Assembly: GCF_032854445.1 (NCBI RefSeq)
Contig: NC_088304.1
Span: forward strand, 16,811,704 to 16,875,703
DNA length: 64,000 nucleotides
Origin: Liolophura sinensis
Taxonomy: Eukaryota > Mollusca > Polyplacophora > Chitonida > Chitonidae
Reading direction: 5' to 3'
In this document: piece after piece, positions 32,873 to 63,475 of the stretch
How the letters are laid out: each line of letters starts with the position of its first letter
Numbering within the stretch: the first letter of the stretch is position 1
Notes under the pieces: generated by a model
Seen by the model: the letters and a program-made list of their open reading frames with translations, nothing else
Told to the model about the DNA's origin: nothing
The model's database searches: none
Position numbers and translations under genes: made by a program

Positions 32873-35800
32873 CTAGAAAATGACCAATTGAAATGATAGT
32901 ACCATTGTAAGCCGAAACATGTTGTCCAGGTACTGTGACAGCGCGTAACTTCCACAGCTCTGAATGAAGCAGGAAGTTGAAAACCAAATCTCTTGATGGA
33001 GATTGGGTTTTTACGTGTAGAGACCATTTCTAGTGTACCTCTGGGCAATCGGTGACATCAGGTATAATTGCTGGCGCAGGAAAATAGCTCACACCACATA
33101 ACTTTTCACCCTCATAATAAAACTAGGTGAGCGTAGTGCAGAATTACAACCTTAACATATAAGTATCTGTGATACAAGTAGGCGAGTCTACTAAGTCGGA
33201 GTCAGACAGAAATGCTATAACACTGATATACTGTTGGAGTCAGGTTTATCCACACTGTAGGAGAACTATACATTGTGAGAACCACAAAAAGGTAACTATT
33301 TTATTGGGACCAGAAGAAATGAACAAAACAATTATATGTAAACAAAAACCTGTAAACAAAGATATAAAAACAAGGCACAGAAATTAATATAAAATTTGTA
33401 TTATTATGTCCAGGAGTTTATCCCCTTCCACTATGATAACAAACTATGTATCAACATTACAAATGAATACAATTTTCCAAATTGTCACCACTGAATTGTT
33501 GCCCCCCCACCCCGCTTCCCTTTGACCCAATATAGTTAACAATTCCATCAGAATGATAACACTACTCTTAAAAGACAACAAAAAATATAACCAAAGTTAT
33601 TTCAGGAGAGGGGTCCATACACGCCTGAATTGGCAAAGAAAGCCATTTTTTTATGTGCTTGGTAAGTATGAATCACCTTTCAATCTGGAATTCTCACAAG
33701 ATCATGGGATACGCCATTTTAGAGAAACCAGAAACACAATGTCGCATTTTCAGTAGTACAGGCGAGACACTCACGGTCAACCTTAATATAACAAGCGAAG
33801 GTCAAGCATTTTCCTGATTGAGAACTAGGGGGAATAACTCCCACTTTCTCGTTGAAAATGGCTTTAAAGTACATGTATATCAGAACGGTCTCATAATCAG
33901 AAGGAAAACTACTTCTAAATGCTGAAATGCTGAACTAGGAACTGGTTATGTCACAGTGGAACAGATGTCTTCTCAGGTGGTAGAAACATCTTGCCCTTGA
34001 TTGGTTAAAACTAAGAGCACTGTGGCCTGTTTGACTTTTCCTACATGGACAATTTTTCTCATTTTGAATTGCGACATCACAATTGTTCCACATCACAAAA
34101 ATAAAAAGTTATTCGATCTTCAAACGTGGCTCTTTATCGAGACATATGTACATTTGGTTAGTGTTGTCTTTTCTTTTAACAGCAAGTATATCTTCAGTAA
34201 TTCATGTCTCATTGTACATGAAGTCTTACCTTCATTCTTTTCGCATCAGAAATGTATCTAATTTCTGAAACCATGTTTAACTATAATCACGCCATGAGAA
34301 AAAACTGAATTACATCACACCTTAATGGTAAATCTATACATAACAGTTACAAAGTAGAAGTGAGGCCACATGTCATCAGAACAAGGCATAACCTGTCTGT
34401 TGGTAACCTGATTACAGGTAATAGGCAGAAATTTACATTTTAAATATTTTGAAATATCTCTACACTAAAATAACTCACAACCAAATTTTTAAAAAATGCC
34501 ACAGCAGATTCAATCAGCATCATCAATATCAATACAAAGCAAGCACAATTTACATTGCTGTTTGTTGGTTATAATTTGTCACAAGAGTTCACACAGAAGG
34601 AAAATTAAAATATGATGACCTTGAGTTAAAAAAAAAGAAAGAAAATCCATGCATAAAAACATTATCAACATCTTTACATCTAATACATTCTGCAGTCTAA
34701 TCAAAATATGATCAAATGTAACTTTCCCTGAATATGACCTAACATAAACTTAATGACCTTGAACACTTTTTGTGAAAACAATAAAACTTATTGTTTGTAA
34801 GAGTTCCTAAAAAGCAGAAAAGCTGCACCAAAATAAATGCTTGTGTAAAATAAAGTGTTTGACACTGTAGAAAGTTTAAAACGCCTATATCTGTAAACAG
34901 AACAGCTTTAAAGGCCTAAAGACTGATCTCCATATACACATAACACAAAATGGCTTCTCAGTTACAGCTTTTCTCATGTGACCTGGAAGGTGACATTTAA
35001 AAAAAGTGACAGATATTCAAGTTAAGGCTGTCGCCATGTCATGAAATAATGGCCTGGAATTATAGAAACTGACATTCGTGTACTTTTCATTTTCAAACAG
35101 ATGGATGGGAACGAAGGAGCATCCCCCCACATATCTTATCTGCTACAGTTAAAACGTTGCTGACAAGAGAATCCCATCATATCTGTAATCATATCTGTAT
35201 ATGATTACACATCATATCCGTGTGTAATCACACAAAAATCTGCGCGCTTAGCTCCGTCAGAACTTTTGCTGTAGCTCGAAATATGTAGATTACATGACCA
35301 ACCCTGAAGCTGGTTTAGTGAGCACTTTGCTACTGCCCTCTAGAACATCTACTGCTATCACTGTATACAGAACTGGCCAGACTTCCACCTCTCCACGGAG
35401 GACTCTGGGATGTGGTTCGGCTGTGGCACACTGGCTGAAGGATTAAGGAAATTGTGCAATCACTCAGCCAGCGGAATAGTAGTGGAATGCTACAGGCTGG
35501 CTGGAAGTGTGCCAGTGGTGATCTAATGGCCAACCAGCGAGCACCTTAAAAACTGGGTAGGATCTATATTCAGTGATCAGCAGGTCTATCCTTCCTGCTA
35601 TGTGTAATGATAGGTCACTTATTTTAGAAGCCATTCTCTGACCTTTCAGGTTAGAGCCATCACTACACATATTATACAGGGTTCAAAACCAGAGGGCTTG
35701 TAGTAAGAAGTGTCCCCACATGCCCATTTCACAAATCATACCCAGTGACCTATACAATGTACAGGTAACTACCAAGGTGCACTTGCCAAAATACTAGCTA

Positions 35801-37922
35801 TTGGTAGATACAAGCACATTTGTAACTTTGTGTACAGTTTGTGAAGCAGGCTCCAAGCTGACAGGTTTTTATCATGTGTTCAGATTTGTGAAGGCTGCCC
35901 GTTACTATATATCCACATCCTCAATCCACTGAAGGAATCTACATGCCATTACTAACCAATACTATACTCTTACTTTCATCTTCTGTAAATGGTGCACATT
36001 AAACACCAGTCTGTTACAGCGTCACTCATGTACAGGTGTACCGTAGAACACCACAAGTTATTATTCTACTCACTATCTGAATAAACTACTGTAACTTTTA
36101 AATTTAGAGAGCACCTTCAAAACCAAAGATTATTCATTAGTAATGTAGTCTAATTAAATGTGCATTAGACAGATACGTTGTTTATAATGGTGGCTTAAAA
36201 TTGTGAAGTTTGAAAAAAAAGACAAAAAAAAAAATAAACTTTTTACTTAGAATAAATATAAATAATTCTGAACCCTTGTCTACAAGAATAAATCTATGTA
36301 CAGAATGATAAACCAGAAGATAAAAAGTGTTTACAGGTTTATATATTTGGTATGAGAAGGGACCAGACACAGAAAAAAATCTAATGCATAAAAAAGAACA
36401 AAAAACAGATGAAATATTCTCAAAATCAACTTCACAATGCGCTGGTCCAAAATAACCTTCTCTTCTTCGAAGACAAAGTCTTATTAATACATGCAGAAAA
36501 CAACCAACAAAACTTGTGAAGTTCTCTTTTTTTATAACCAAATTTTCCAGTTATAAACCAAGCTGCCAAAAAAATTGTGAGAAAACTGGAATGATTAAAT
36601 TAATATACTCCCCTGAAGGCTGAAAGGATGTTAAACATACATCTGCAGAAAACATATTTCTTAAATTAAGGAAAAAAAGAATTGAAAAAATGTTGGAATG
36701 TAACACATAGCAAGTGTAAAGCATTGATCAAATACAGAGCAACGTAATATTTCAGTTTCAGGATACAATTCAAAACAAAAATCCAAACACCTTTCTATGA
36801 CCAATAGTACCCTCAGAACCAACCACATGCATGGAGTCAAATTTTAGGTCTTTCAGACTTCACACTGGTTACGGAACTTGAGTGAGCTCTCTCTGAACGT
36901 GTGGCGCCCTATTTACGACAGAGGTAAATTTAGCAGGTCTCACAGATTTATCCCACCAAACAGAGGGAAGGCTAATAAGAAAAATCTCTGTGTTGATAAC
37001 ATACACATTTAAGGCTACATGTGCCACAAGGACAAAAACAGGAATGCAAACTGTCAACTTCACCATAATAATGAATTACAATTAGTTTGTAAATTTTATC
37101 CAATCTATCATGCTATAAGTATAACTTTACAAAATGCATCAATTATGCAAGATATGACTTTGTATATATCATTAAGATGTCTGCAGTATTAATAGTAGAT
37201 GACAACATCGCCTTCTTAAGAAACATATCACAAGTTTAATAAAAAACTGAGCGACCTAATTTTTTCAATAATTAGGTCAACAGCTAAAAATTTTAATGTA
37301 CACTTCAAGAAATGACATATGACCTACTGATAATTTTATCAAGCCATAAAAATCTACTGAAATGCTGGTAGTTTTTTTTTTATACATCTTAATCTGACTA
37401 GAACTCTGCCTCATACACACCTCTCTCACTGAAGCAGTGCTGAAAACAGAAAGAATAAAAAAACGGTGACTGAAATTAAATTCATTACTAAATGTTTCAA
37501 TTTCCATATAATATGTGACAATAAGACTACAATATTGCCAATGTGCCTTAAGCCATTAGTACTCATACAAGCGTATATCTATTATCCATAAAAAAAAATT
37601 GAGGACATTATCCTTGAACTGTAAATAATTCCCATGACTAAGTACAGCCACAGGTTAACGAACATTCCCCACACCTTTCATATGTCCTAACAGACCAGGG
37701 ACTGGTCAGAGAGAATCAGTTCCATTTTAAAGCCTGTCTGTTGATCTAAAGCTATGTGGTTTTAATTTACCACAAGATCTCAAAAATTTCTCATAAAATT
37801 TTGCAAAAATTAAGACATTAGCAATGAATAAGTCATTAGTCACAGTATTATCCTCTGTGATATGCAGAGCACTAAATAATGAGAGCAGCCGACCCACCTG
37901 TTTGGTTTGGCAGCGACGTCTC

Positions 37923-54317
<16,395 letters not shown>

Positions 54318-55744
54318 TAACCTTTTAAAGGTTCGTTAGTCCCGGTCCATCATTAGTATCCATGCATCATGTCAGCTCTGACCCAGGCTGTCAATCCTGG
54401 CCACACTACAGTGAGAATCGCACCTCCCCTTTATTCTGTGCTGGGCTGTAGCACCAGAACTGTGGACACGGCTGCAGGACTAGATACTTCACCTGCTGGT
54501 GTTGTTCGATGTCTACAACATAAACACATGGATTTCACACCTTTAGGACTCAGAAAAGTGACAGAGGTGTTGGTGTCATTTTATGATGGTCTACCAGGTT
54601 ACACGCAGATTACACAAGTACAAGTGCACTTAACTGCAAATGTCAACCTGTACATTTAAATCATCAAAAGAAAATAATGAACACATATGTATGTACACTG
54701 CGTGTGTTATACTTGTTTTTACAAATGACAGCCTTCGTCACAGATCGTACGGGCCAAAGTGTACATAAAAGTATGACTGCGGAATGCCGGACAAAAGGCA
54801 ATTATACAATTGATATGGACCTGACCATATAAGCTTCAAATCTTTAGAAAAAAAAATCATGTGTAATCATAGACATTTATGCCACCTGAAATGAGATTGA
54901 AATGGTTAACAATTCTTCATTAAAAAGCTTCATATCAAACCCCGGTATGTGCAGTTAGCTAGACAAACAGTCATACAGAAGACAACCTTCCAGCCAGAGT
55001 TCATAGTACATGTACATTCATGCAAGACTGTATGGGTGTGTTAATCTGATGTCTGAGATGCTATAAACTCACCGGATTGAAATCCGACCAATCACAGATA
55101 CAGTGAGATCTAACAATCAATTATTTAAATGGGTCTTCTTGGACAACTTACACAATGGGTGGAGTAACGAGGATATTGCCCAGATCACCGTGGGCGAGTG
55201 TGGCAGTACTATGTACCCTTCCAAATAGCTATAATTTATTTACGAGACATACAGCATAGCATGTTGCCATCACAGAGGTATCTATTAAATATTGAAGAAA
55301 ATCAATCCCGACAAGCTGCCTGGTAATGAGATCGGAGTGAGGTGATGTCATAAACAGGCTTGTATGTAAACGTGGAAATTGATTAATGCTCTAATAATGA
55401 GTAAGAAAATTGTGAACAGGTTGTATGGTAAAAGAGGATGTGTATGTGCAAAAGACCAATATATAACTCTTGTGGTCAGCAATGGACAGAAAAAAACACA
55501 AAAACTCCCTTGGCATAAACCCGATTAACTTGAATAGTAATTACTTACATTTTCCTTCTCCAGTTAACATGGCCAAAGCAATGTAAAGTAGTCAAAACAA
55601 GGGGGTTACCGGAACTGAGGTACAATGAGATCAAACTAAGAAATTATACTGTTAAAATCATGGGTTGAAGTGGAAAAAAAATTTACCACATGGCTACACT
55701 TGTGCGTTTAGTCAGACAAGTAGAATGAATACTACCCTGTATTC

Positions 55745-55967
55745 ATTTATTTGGTGTTTTATGCCACACTAGATAAGTATTTCACTTATCTACGGCCAGA
55801 GCCCAGAGGAAATCCACAACCACACGCAGGTTGCTGTAGGCCTTCCCACGTACAGCTGGAGAGGAAGCCAGCATGAGCTGGACTTGAACTCAGTGACCAC
55901 ATTGGCGAGAGGCTCTTGGGTCATTGTGCTGCGCTGGCGTGTTAACAACCTTGGTCCCGCAGGCCCC
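55745..55967 (-). mobile_element. diverged tRNA-derived SINE upstream of the rabphilin gene
   Basis: The reversed 3' end (TATTTGGTGTTTTATGCCAC), the middle (CACACGCAGGTTGCTG) and the B-box complement (GGACTTGAACTCAG) are recognisable. There are deletions in the centre and a decayed head. No target-site duplication is evident. Confidence 0.8.
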
Positions 55968-55984
55968 CAAATACTATTTACCTG

Positions 55985-56205
55985 TATTACATGTAGTTTA
56001 CTTGCTTGATTGGGTAGCAATTACATGCTTACACTGTCATGTACCTGTAGCTTAACTGCATGACTGGGTAGCAATTACATGCATACACTGTCATGTACCT
56101 GTAGCTTAACTGCATGACTGGGTAGCAATTACATGCTTACACTGTCATGTACTTGTAGCTTAACTGCATGACTGGGTAGTAATTACATGCATACACCGTC
56201 ATGTA
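55985..56205. repeat. 54-bp tandem repeat, 4 copies
   Basis: Unit GTAGCTTAACTGCATGACTG, GGTAGCAATTACATGCATAC, ACTGTCATGTACCT. The first copy is diverged and adjoins the SINE at 55745-55967. Confidence 0.93.
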
Positions 56206-59200
56206 GAACATTTCACTTACATGTACATTTGAAAGTATTTAAGTTCTTATTTCATGGATGAAGGAATCCATGCCAAGTCCAGGTAGCGTACCTGACCACA
56301 GTATCTTGGTACAGGTACATGACAGACCTCCAGACTTAAACCACTGGTGAACCTACTTAAACTACATGTGCACACAGATTGGAACCTGCAATCTATTTGG
56401 TCAACGGCTATAATCAGACTTCTGGGCAAAGGCCATCATTAGTTCACTCGGTTGAGGGCTGCATGAAGTACTTGGAGTATTTACGGTAACCACTTCAGGC
56501 TGCTAAAGCCTTTCACACATTATCTCCAAGTTATATCTCCTGTTACTGGGTCAATGGTATTAAGAACACCAGCGGATTTTATACTGCTAGATGATGGACA
56601 CTGATACAAACTTGCTTTTCGCAACATCGTAAAGGTGATCAGAATATTTCATCTGCATTTAGCTACTGCAAAATGCAATGCTAACAAAAGCGAAAATGGT
56701 GCCACATAGGTTTTTCCATGAATGAACTGCTGTTCTTGATCTCCAGCCATGACTATCCGCCCGTCGTCATGACGACTGTTAAGTGGAAATCAATACGGCC
56801 CCGATGGTGCTGGTATTTCTTGTCTCTATTAGTTTGAAACTATCACTTGGGCGTTTTGGTGATCATTTCTGAAGCGTTCACACGCGATACAGTCACAACA
56901 GCTCAACACAGTGTACGTACATCTTTACAATTATAGCATAATCATAATAAAGCATGAGGACAACTACATCTGTCTATATCATCTTATATAATATATAGGC
57001 TGCTGGAAATTAGCTGACATCAAAGCCTGAAAATCATAATTCCAAGAGAACAAACAAGATCACTATTTCTGTCACTTTGGACATGTAATTCACAGCCGGA
57101 ACACACACACGTGTTCAAGTGCATGCCTGCAAATTAAATGGGCTCAAATGAAATTTACCTACCTCAAAGCTTAAAAAGATGCTGCAAATGAAATATGTGA
57201 TTTTCAAAACATTCAAAAGCCAATTAACCATGCAGAAAACATTTCCAGAAATCACTAGTTCAAGTCACTAGCCTGAACATGTATATGCAGTCTACTATAA
57301 ATCGTTAATCTTTCCAATCTCTAAAACACCTTTTAATTGAAATTCATGCATACCATCATTATACAAATTATGCCAAAACATGTTTTTGTGTCACTTAAGA
57401 TGCAAACCTCACAAACTGTGCAAATTATTTCTCTACTCAATTGTTTTATCTGAGTCTTTCAAAAAAATCGGTTGCAGAGTTGGTTAAAAAGTGTACACAC
57501 CTGTACATGCAAGTACACATGTATGACAATCAAATGCATTTCAGCCAATCATCCTATAACTACACGTGTATACACCAAAGCTGAAAAGCAATTCCAGCTC
57601 AAAATCATTAGGCAAGCCTAATGATGGCCTATAACATAACAGTCCAATTCCCTGACCACTGACACACACTCATTTAGCTGAAAACCATTTCATGTAACAC
57701 AGTTTACAACCTCACTGTATATACAAGATAGCTGATCTTAGTGGATCTTAATGATCCAGCTGACAATCCTTTGAGTATTAAATCCAGTTTTATACAACCA
57801 TTTGTGCCACCCATATATGTACATGTACCCTGCACTGTAGGAAAATCGGGCTGTCACAATGGCATCTAGATAACAAACATTTACATGTACATGTGCATTA
57901 TCTAACACATCTCTGAGCTGACAACCATCTTACAATAAGGCTGACATGTTATCGTGTATTTCGTGTTAGCCCTGTAGGGCCGTCATTACGCATACTAACG
58001 TCTTGTTCCATAAGCTTACCTTGAACACCTCTGTACTTCCCTTCCTGGTTTTAATATACTACTGCTGGGCACAAAATAATTTGTCTGTCCGTAGGCATAG
58101 TCGTCTCAGCTATCAATTCCAGGTAGGTGCTCTTATGTGCCATCACTAATAAATCCCCACAAGCATGAAACTAAGTGTCCCAAAGAATCTTAAATGTTAA
58201 TCTTGGTCGTTGTAGCTCTCAATCAATTCTGTCTATCTGTGTCTTGGAAAACTGAGACTTATAATCGTGTATGTTCAGTGTTCTGATAATGTCTTCAAAC
58301 CATCTTTCTGCTTTGTTTCTCACTTTTCTTTTTCTTCTGAAGAGACGAGATTGTTAACGTGTATTGTATGTATGCATGTAAGGTAATGTGCTCTCTGGTC
58401 TCGGAGGTGCTTTGCGTCAAGTAGGAAAAGATGGCGAATAAAACGTGACAGTTGAAAGACAATAACTGATCACATTCATGTTGTATAAGACAAATTTAAA
58501 TTATTTAAAATAAAATAATCCTTGCAGATTCTAGTCCATACAGACATTTTAACACCAATGTACTGAATTAAGCATCCTTGCAATAATGAAACAATTAAGA
58601 ATTACATTTAATTCATTTTATTGTATTTGAACTAAAAGTTACCCATGACTGTTACTCATTTATGCTTGAAGCTGAGGGGTTCTACTGACCTTCAACGGTT
58701 CTGAGGTTTATTTGAAAGACACATGTACAATGATAACCTACTGTAACTTTCAACACCAAGAGTAATATCTTGTGACCTTTGTGGTGGGTGGGGGGGAAGG
58801 CTGTCAAAATTTTATGGCAGACAATCAGTGCTAAATTAATGCTACATGAACATGACTAAAAGGAGGGCGTACAGTGAAAGTTTTTTCCTCACATCACGGT
58901 GTCCTGTCTGCTTGTTTATCATACAGTGCATTGCATACATGTACACGTAACTGAGAGTCGTATAAATGAAGAACAAATCACCTGGAGGTGTATGTACCAT
59001 TAATAAATAATCACTACTGCCCACGTTTCTTCTCAACCCACTTGTATCTCCAGGAAGCAATCACTGTCTGCCCTTTCACTGTTACCTTCACCAAATTCCC
59101 AACCTAAATATACTTATGTTTTCACTGGTTTCAGTATTGCAAAGAATCTTAATCTTTCTAATCTACATTTATTTACTGATTTCAATGGAGTTTTATGTCA

Positions 59201-60904
59201 TGTGCGTGTACTTTCAGGCTACATGTCACCTTTGATATGAAGCAAGTCAGGTTTAGAGGCTTATAATCAATACTGCTTAAACCCTTCTTATACCTGAACA
59301 TACATGTTCGTGTTATGTACATGTTACAATACATTCCTTTGTGTGAAACTGTGTTATAAATACACGCCTATTCATAGTTTTGAGAACACAGTCCCTGGCA
59401 GGGAGTACTAGGTGGTAAATAACATGGAGCCACAGTACATGTAAATGGTGAAACGCTGATTTTTGCCAATTCCTAAAGTTTGAAGTATCACAGGCCACTG
59501 AAACTATCATATTTGATGGCTAGACACCTTCTGATTACGCTTCCAGAAAGAATTTCTCACCTAATGGCTGTATTTTTAATTTTTTTATGCTAAAATCTTC
59601 TCCAATGACTATCTCAACTGGGTTGGATTTGCTTTTCACCTCCCTAGCCCTCGTGATCAAACAGAGTGCTTTGGTTCAGAACAGCGAAGACATCACTGTA
59701 GAGCTACATGTATGAACACAAATGAAATACTGCAAGTTATAACAGTTCAGTTGGCCAAATTTAAAAGTTCAAACTACATGAATGTACAAGTTGATGATGA
59801 TATTTAATGATATACATGTAGTCTGTACATGTATATGTAATTCAGACATTTTCTTCAACAGATAACACCACAATCTTCAATTTGTCTCTGACAGCATAGA
59901 AATATTTGTATAATTAAATCATACCTATCCAGCCCCACATAATTCTATAACAGTGTAACAATTAGTTTGGATTGATAAATTAACTGTGTTTTGTGGCATA
60001 CTTCCATAAACGCTTTTGAGCATTTTTTAAAACAAGTTTGATGTTGAAAAAATAACGACAGTCAATACTATGTTGATGACCATTTTTTACACATATGTAG
60101 CTCTAGGCAGGGAGTTTTGACTCCAAAATTCAAATCACCAATGACTGACTTGTGGAGAATATTCCTGTCATTGGTAGCTATAGGGGGTTCTCACAGCCCT
60201 GGACAAATAGACATGGATGCCAAAACCGAATCCTCAAAAGAAAGCAAGAAACCAAACTGATTAAATTCAATAAATCAGTCCAGAACATATGTTGCAAACA
60301 ATAAGTACACAATAAGAATTACCACCAAAATATAATCAGTTATTATTAAAGGTCTTCATACAAAATGTTTGAAAGCAAATTAGATTTATTTCAGTCAAGT
60401 ACATGTTTTCCAGGCAATAACTTACTATCAGTAGCCAATCAGAATGGCTAAACTTGTCTAAATAGGCAATCAGACAGATAATCAAGTCTCCAAATTTTCA
60501 AGTTTTTCATAAGAAAGCTTCAAATCAGATTTGATTAAAATCTGCTCAAAATTTTTGAAAAATCAAGAGAAGTTGAACAGTACCAACACCATATGTCTGT
60601 CTCTCCAAAGTAAGATGGGGGAAGACATAATTAATCATTTTCATCTGAAATGGTTTCAAGAATTTAACACAAGAAGCCAAGTTACAGTACAGCCCTGTGG
60701 GTGGGTGGCCAATTCTCAGCTTCCCTTCCCTTGGCTTCCCTTCATTAGATTTATTCTAGCCAACGAAAAGACAAAGATTTTCAAGAAATCAACACTGAGA
60801 GAAAAACTGAATTAACTAATGCCAAATCTGTGTATTAATACTCATCCTCACAGTCACACAACACGTACAGTACTGTCCATGTACATGTAGTCTGCAGACA
60901 GATC

Positions 60905-61390
60905 CTGAAAAACTTCTGAAGAGTAGCACATGGCTTTTAGCCCTTTCTGAACAGTAGCACATGGCTTTTAGACCTTTCTGAACAGTAGCACATGACTTTT
61001 AGACCTTTCTGAACAGTAGCACATGACTTTTAGACCTTTCTGAACAGTAGTAAATGGCTTTTAGACCTTTCTGAACAGTAGTAAATGGCTTTTAGCCCTT
61101 TCTGAACAGTAGCATGCTATTTTTGGACCTTTCTGAACAGTAGCACGTGACTTTGGACCTTTCTGAACAGTAGCACATGACTTTTAGACCTTTCTGAACA
61201 GTAGTAAATGGCTTTTAGCCCTTTCTGAACAGTAGTAAATGGCTTTTAGCCCTTTCTGAACAGTAGCATGCTATTTTTGGACCTATCTGAACAGTAGCAC
61301 GTGACTTTTGGACCTTTCTGTAGCGCAGAACTTTTCTGAAGAGTAGTACATGGTTTTAGGACCTTTTAGAACAGTAACACTTAGCTTTTA
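60905..61390. repeat. 31-bp minisatellite, about 15 copies
   Basis: Unit CTTTCTGAACAGTAGCACAT, GACTTTTAGAC, with variants (GTAAATGGC, GCATGCTATTTTTGG). Higher-order blocks of several units appear repeated. Confidence 0.93.
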
Positions 61391-63344
61391 AGTCATATGC
61401 TATATGTTTTTAGCATATGAATTTTGTTATCTTCACATAACTGCAGTTATTTAGATGAGATATTTTTGAACTACAGAGAACAATATGACAAACAATGAGT
61501 TAAGTGCCATATCAAATGTCACTGCCTGAGCACAACTGTAAGGTACATGCACATGTGCAGGTAGTGCTCACCTCAAACTCAAATCTCTGCATTAAAAAAG
61601 ATATGTTTATCTGATCTGGACTAATAGCATTGGTTTACATATACATTGCCTCATTTTTACAGGTCTCTCTGTCTCACATTACTTGATCATGACAGCATGA
61701 AGCGTCAGAAAAATCTGGTACCTGTAAATAGGTAAATCATTAATTTATGTTCGATGAGATCTAATCAGTCAGTACATATGCATATACAATGGTGCAATAA
61801 GTGTTCATCAGACATTTCAACAGTGATCAGTTTATACATGCACATGTATGTCTATGTGATCATGGACTGACACAGGTGTTCGACAGAACTGTGGATATTG
61901 TCATCAGGAAGCCAGGATACACCTAAACTGTAGTCTCCTGTCTAAAGCATGTCATAAACACATATGAGGTCACCGCCAATCTGCCACAAATGCACGGAGA
62001 GTGAAATACAAATACATGTACAGAATTCTGCGTATTCCCAGAGAATACTTTAACTTCCACAACAATCAATAATGACCTGTTGCCGTACCACTAGAATAGG
62101 TGATGATGGTCAGATGCTCTACAGGGGTGATCAATTGCTAACACCACAGCTCACAACGTGTATTGTTACAGCTCACCTTAAAGCTCAGATGCATCATGCC
62201 GCCTTGTAACAAATTAAGGCGAGCGCTACACCTCCGGCCTCGGCTGCAGCTGTTAATGTATGAGTGAGGAGGGTTTAGCACAGGGCCACTTCCTCCTGTA
62301 ACAGCTGGCTCTGCTCGCCCGTGCCACAGCTTCCACAAAACCTCCCCATATCAAATCAATGAGGCAGCCATTACTGGGGCTGTGCTCCAGTCGGATATGA
62401 CAAAATGGTTCCCCCTTCTTAAGCACAACTGTAATTTCCCACTGTCTCTACCCCCAGACTTTTATGATATCCTACAGCCGCTCAAAGACTGTTGATCGAT
62501 TCTTTCTAAGTTGGGAATCGTGATATATATGTAGGCGTGCGCACAGCTGCCCAACAGCACACATGTAAATTTACATGACATGGTTGAGGCTGAATTATAG
62601 GTTGTTATAGGCAGTTATCCGAACACTTTTCTTTATTGCCAAACAAATTGCTGGTGGTGAACTACTGGAAGAGACAAAAAAACCAGTATAAATTGCATGA
62701 AAAATCATTCTGCATTTATTGAAGCATATCCCTGAACCTGTCCAAATATGGGAAACCCACGTTGCTCTGTAATCAAATTACAGCAATAACATGATACCGC
62801 TGTTTGATACCGCTCTTACAATAGCGCAAAAAGACATGTAAACAAAATAATCTTAAAACGTAATATTAGGCGGAGAAAACGGCAAAACCTACTGACAAAG
62901 AGTAGTATGGAAAACAATGAGATACGGATCTGAGCTTATGACCTTATTTTCAGTGGCCTGTGGTCTTCTGATATCACCCAGGACTCAGCTGATCAGGGCT
63001 TCCAGTTAATGTGTATGTACAGTGTAGCTTTTACCTCCATGTATACAGACATGTAACTTGTCTGTTAGGCATGTAATTAGGCATGCTAATCCAAAAACTA
63101 AATTGATAAAACACATCATTAAATATGATGATAATTAATGCAATGAACTGATGTGAAACAGAATTGATGACATTACCACAGTGGGCTATATGTATAGGAT
63201 TGCATGAATGGGAAGTAATGTGGGGTCAAACCAAATACATGTACACGTGATTAGGCCTATATCCATCCATCAGGGTCTGTTGAAGACCAATAGGTTTTTT
63301 TCAGTTTCTTCAAGTGGTTATTGCCTGGTTGGAAGTGCAGATTA

Positions 63345-63378
63345 CTGATAATAATAACAATAATAATAATAATAATAA
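63345..63378. repeat. AAT trinucleotide microsatellite
   Basis: A run of AAT/ATA units broken by a single C (GATAATAATAACAATAATAA...). Confidence 0.93.
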
Positions 63379-63475
63379 ACCTTTCCAATATTTGCTTCCT
63401 TGGAGAATTTTTGCCAAAAGTCTGTGCCAAAAGTTTCAAATGAACAACGTGTCTTCTACTACTGTTCATACATGT

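Larger units (their letters stand above)
28413..37922. other. intergenic/3'-UTR interval between convergent DNTTIP1 and rabphilin genes
   Basis: No conserved exon was recognised. The first part (28.4-33 kb) holds SINE copies, a short TA tract at 28870-28886 and a threefold 42-bp repeat near 31620. The part from about 33.1 to 37.9 kb is AT-rich, free of SINEs and arrays, and has only short spurious frames. It could hold a long 3' UTR of the rabphilin gene. A possible AATAAA for DNTTIP1 occurs at 28805 and another at about 31835; neither can be confirmed. Confidence 0.5.

Noticed and set aside
35330-35670. Overlapping minus-strand frames of about 67 codons
   Set aside because: No homology, no splice context, and alternative frames are equally open; likely chance or 3'-UTR sequence of the rabphilin gene.
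36182-36541. 119-codon Phe-rich minus-strand frame
   Set aside because: AT-rich low-complexity translation with no recognisable domain.
54369-54659. 96-codon plus-strand frame just upstream of rabphilin exon 1
   Set aside because: No homology; it overlaps the region expected to hold the 5' UTR or promoter on the other strand and ends in one copy of the 29-bp direct repeat.
59160-59300. Another SINE tail (ATTTATTTACTGATTTCAAT)
   Set aside because: Similarity to the family's 3' end is too short and too weak to separate from chance.
60905-61390. CRISPR array
   Set aside because: Units are contiguous without unique spacers and the genome is eukaryotic; the same holds for the other arrays.
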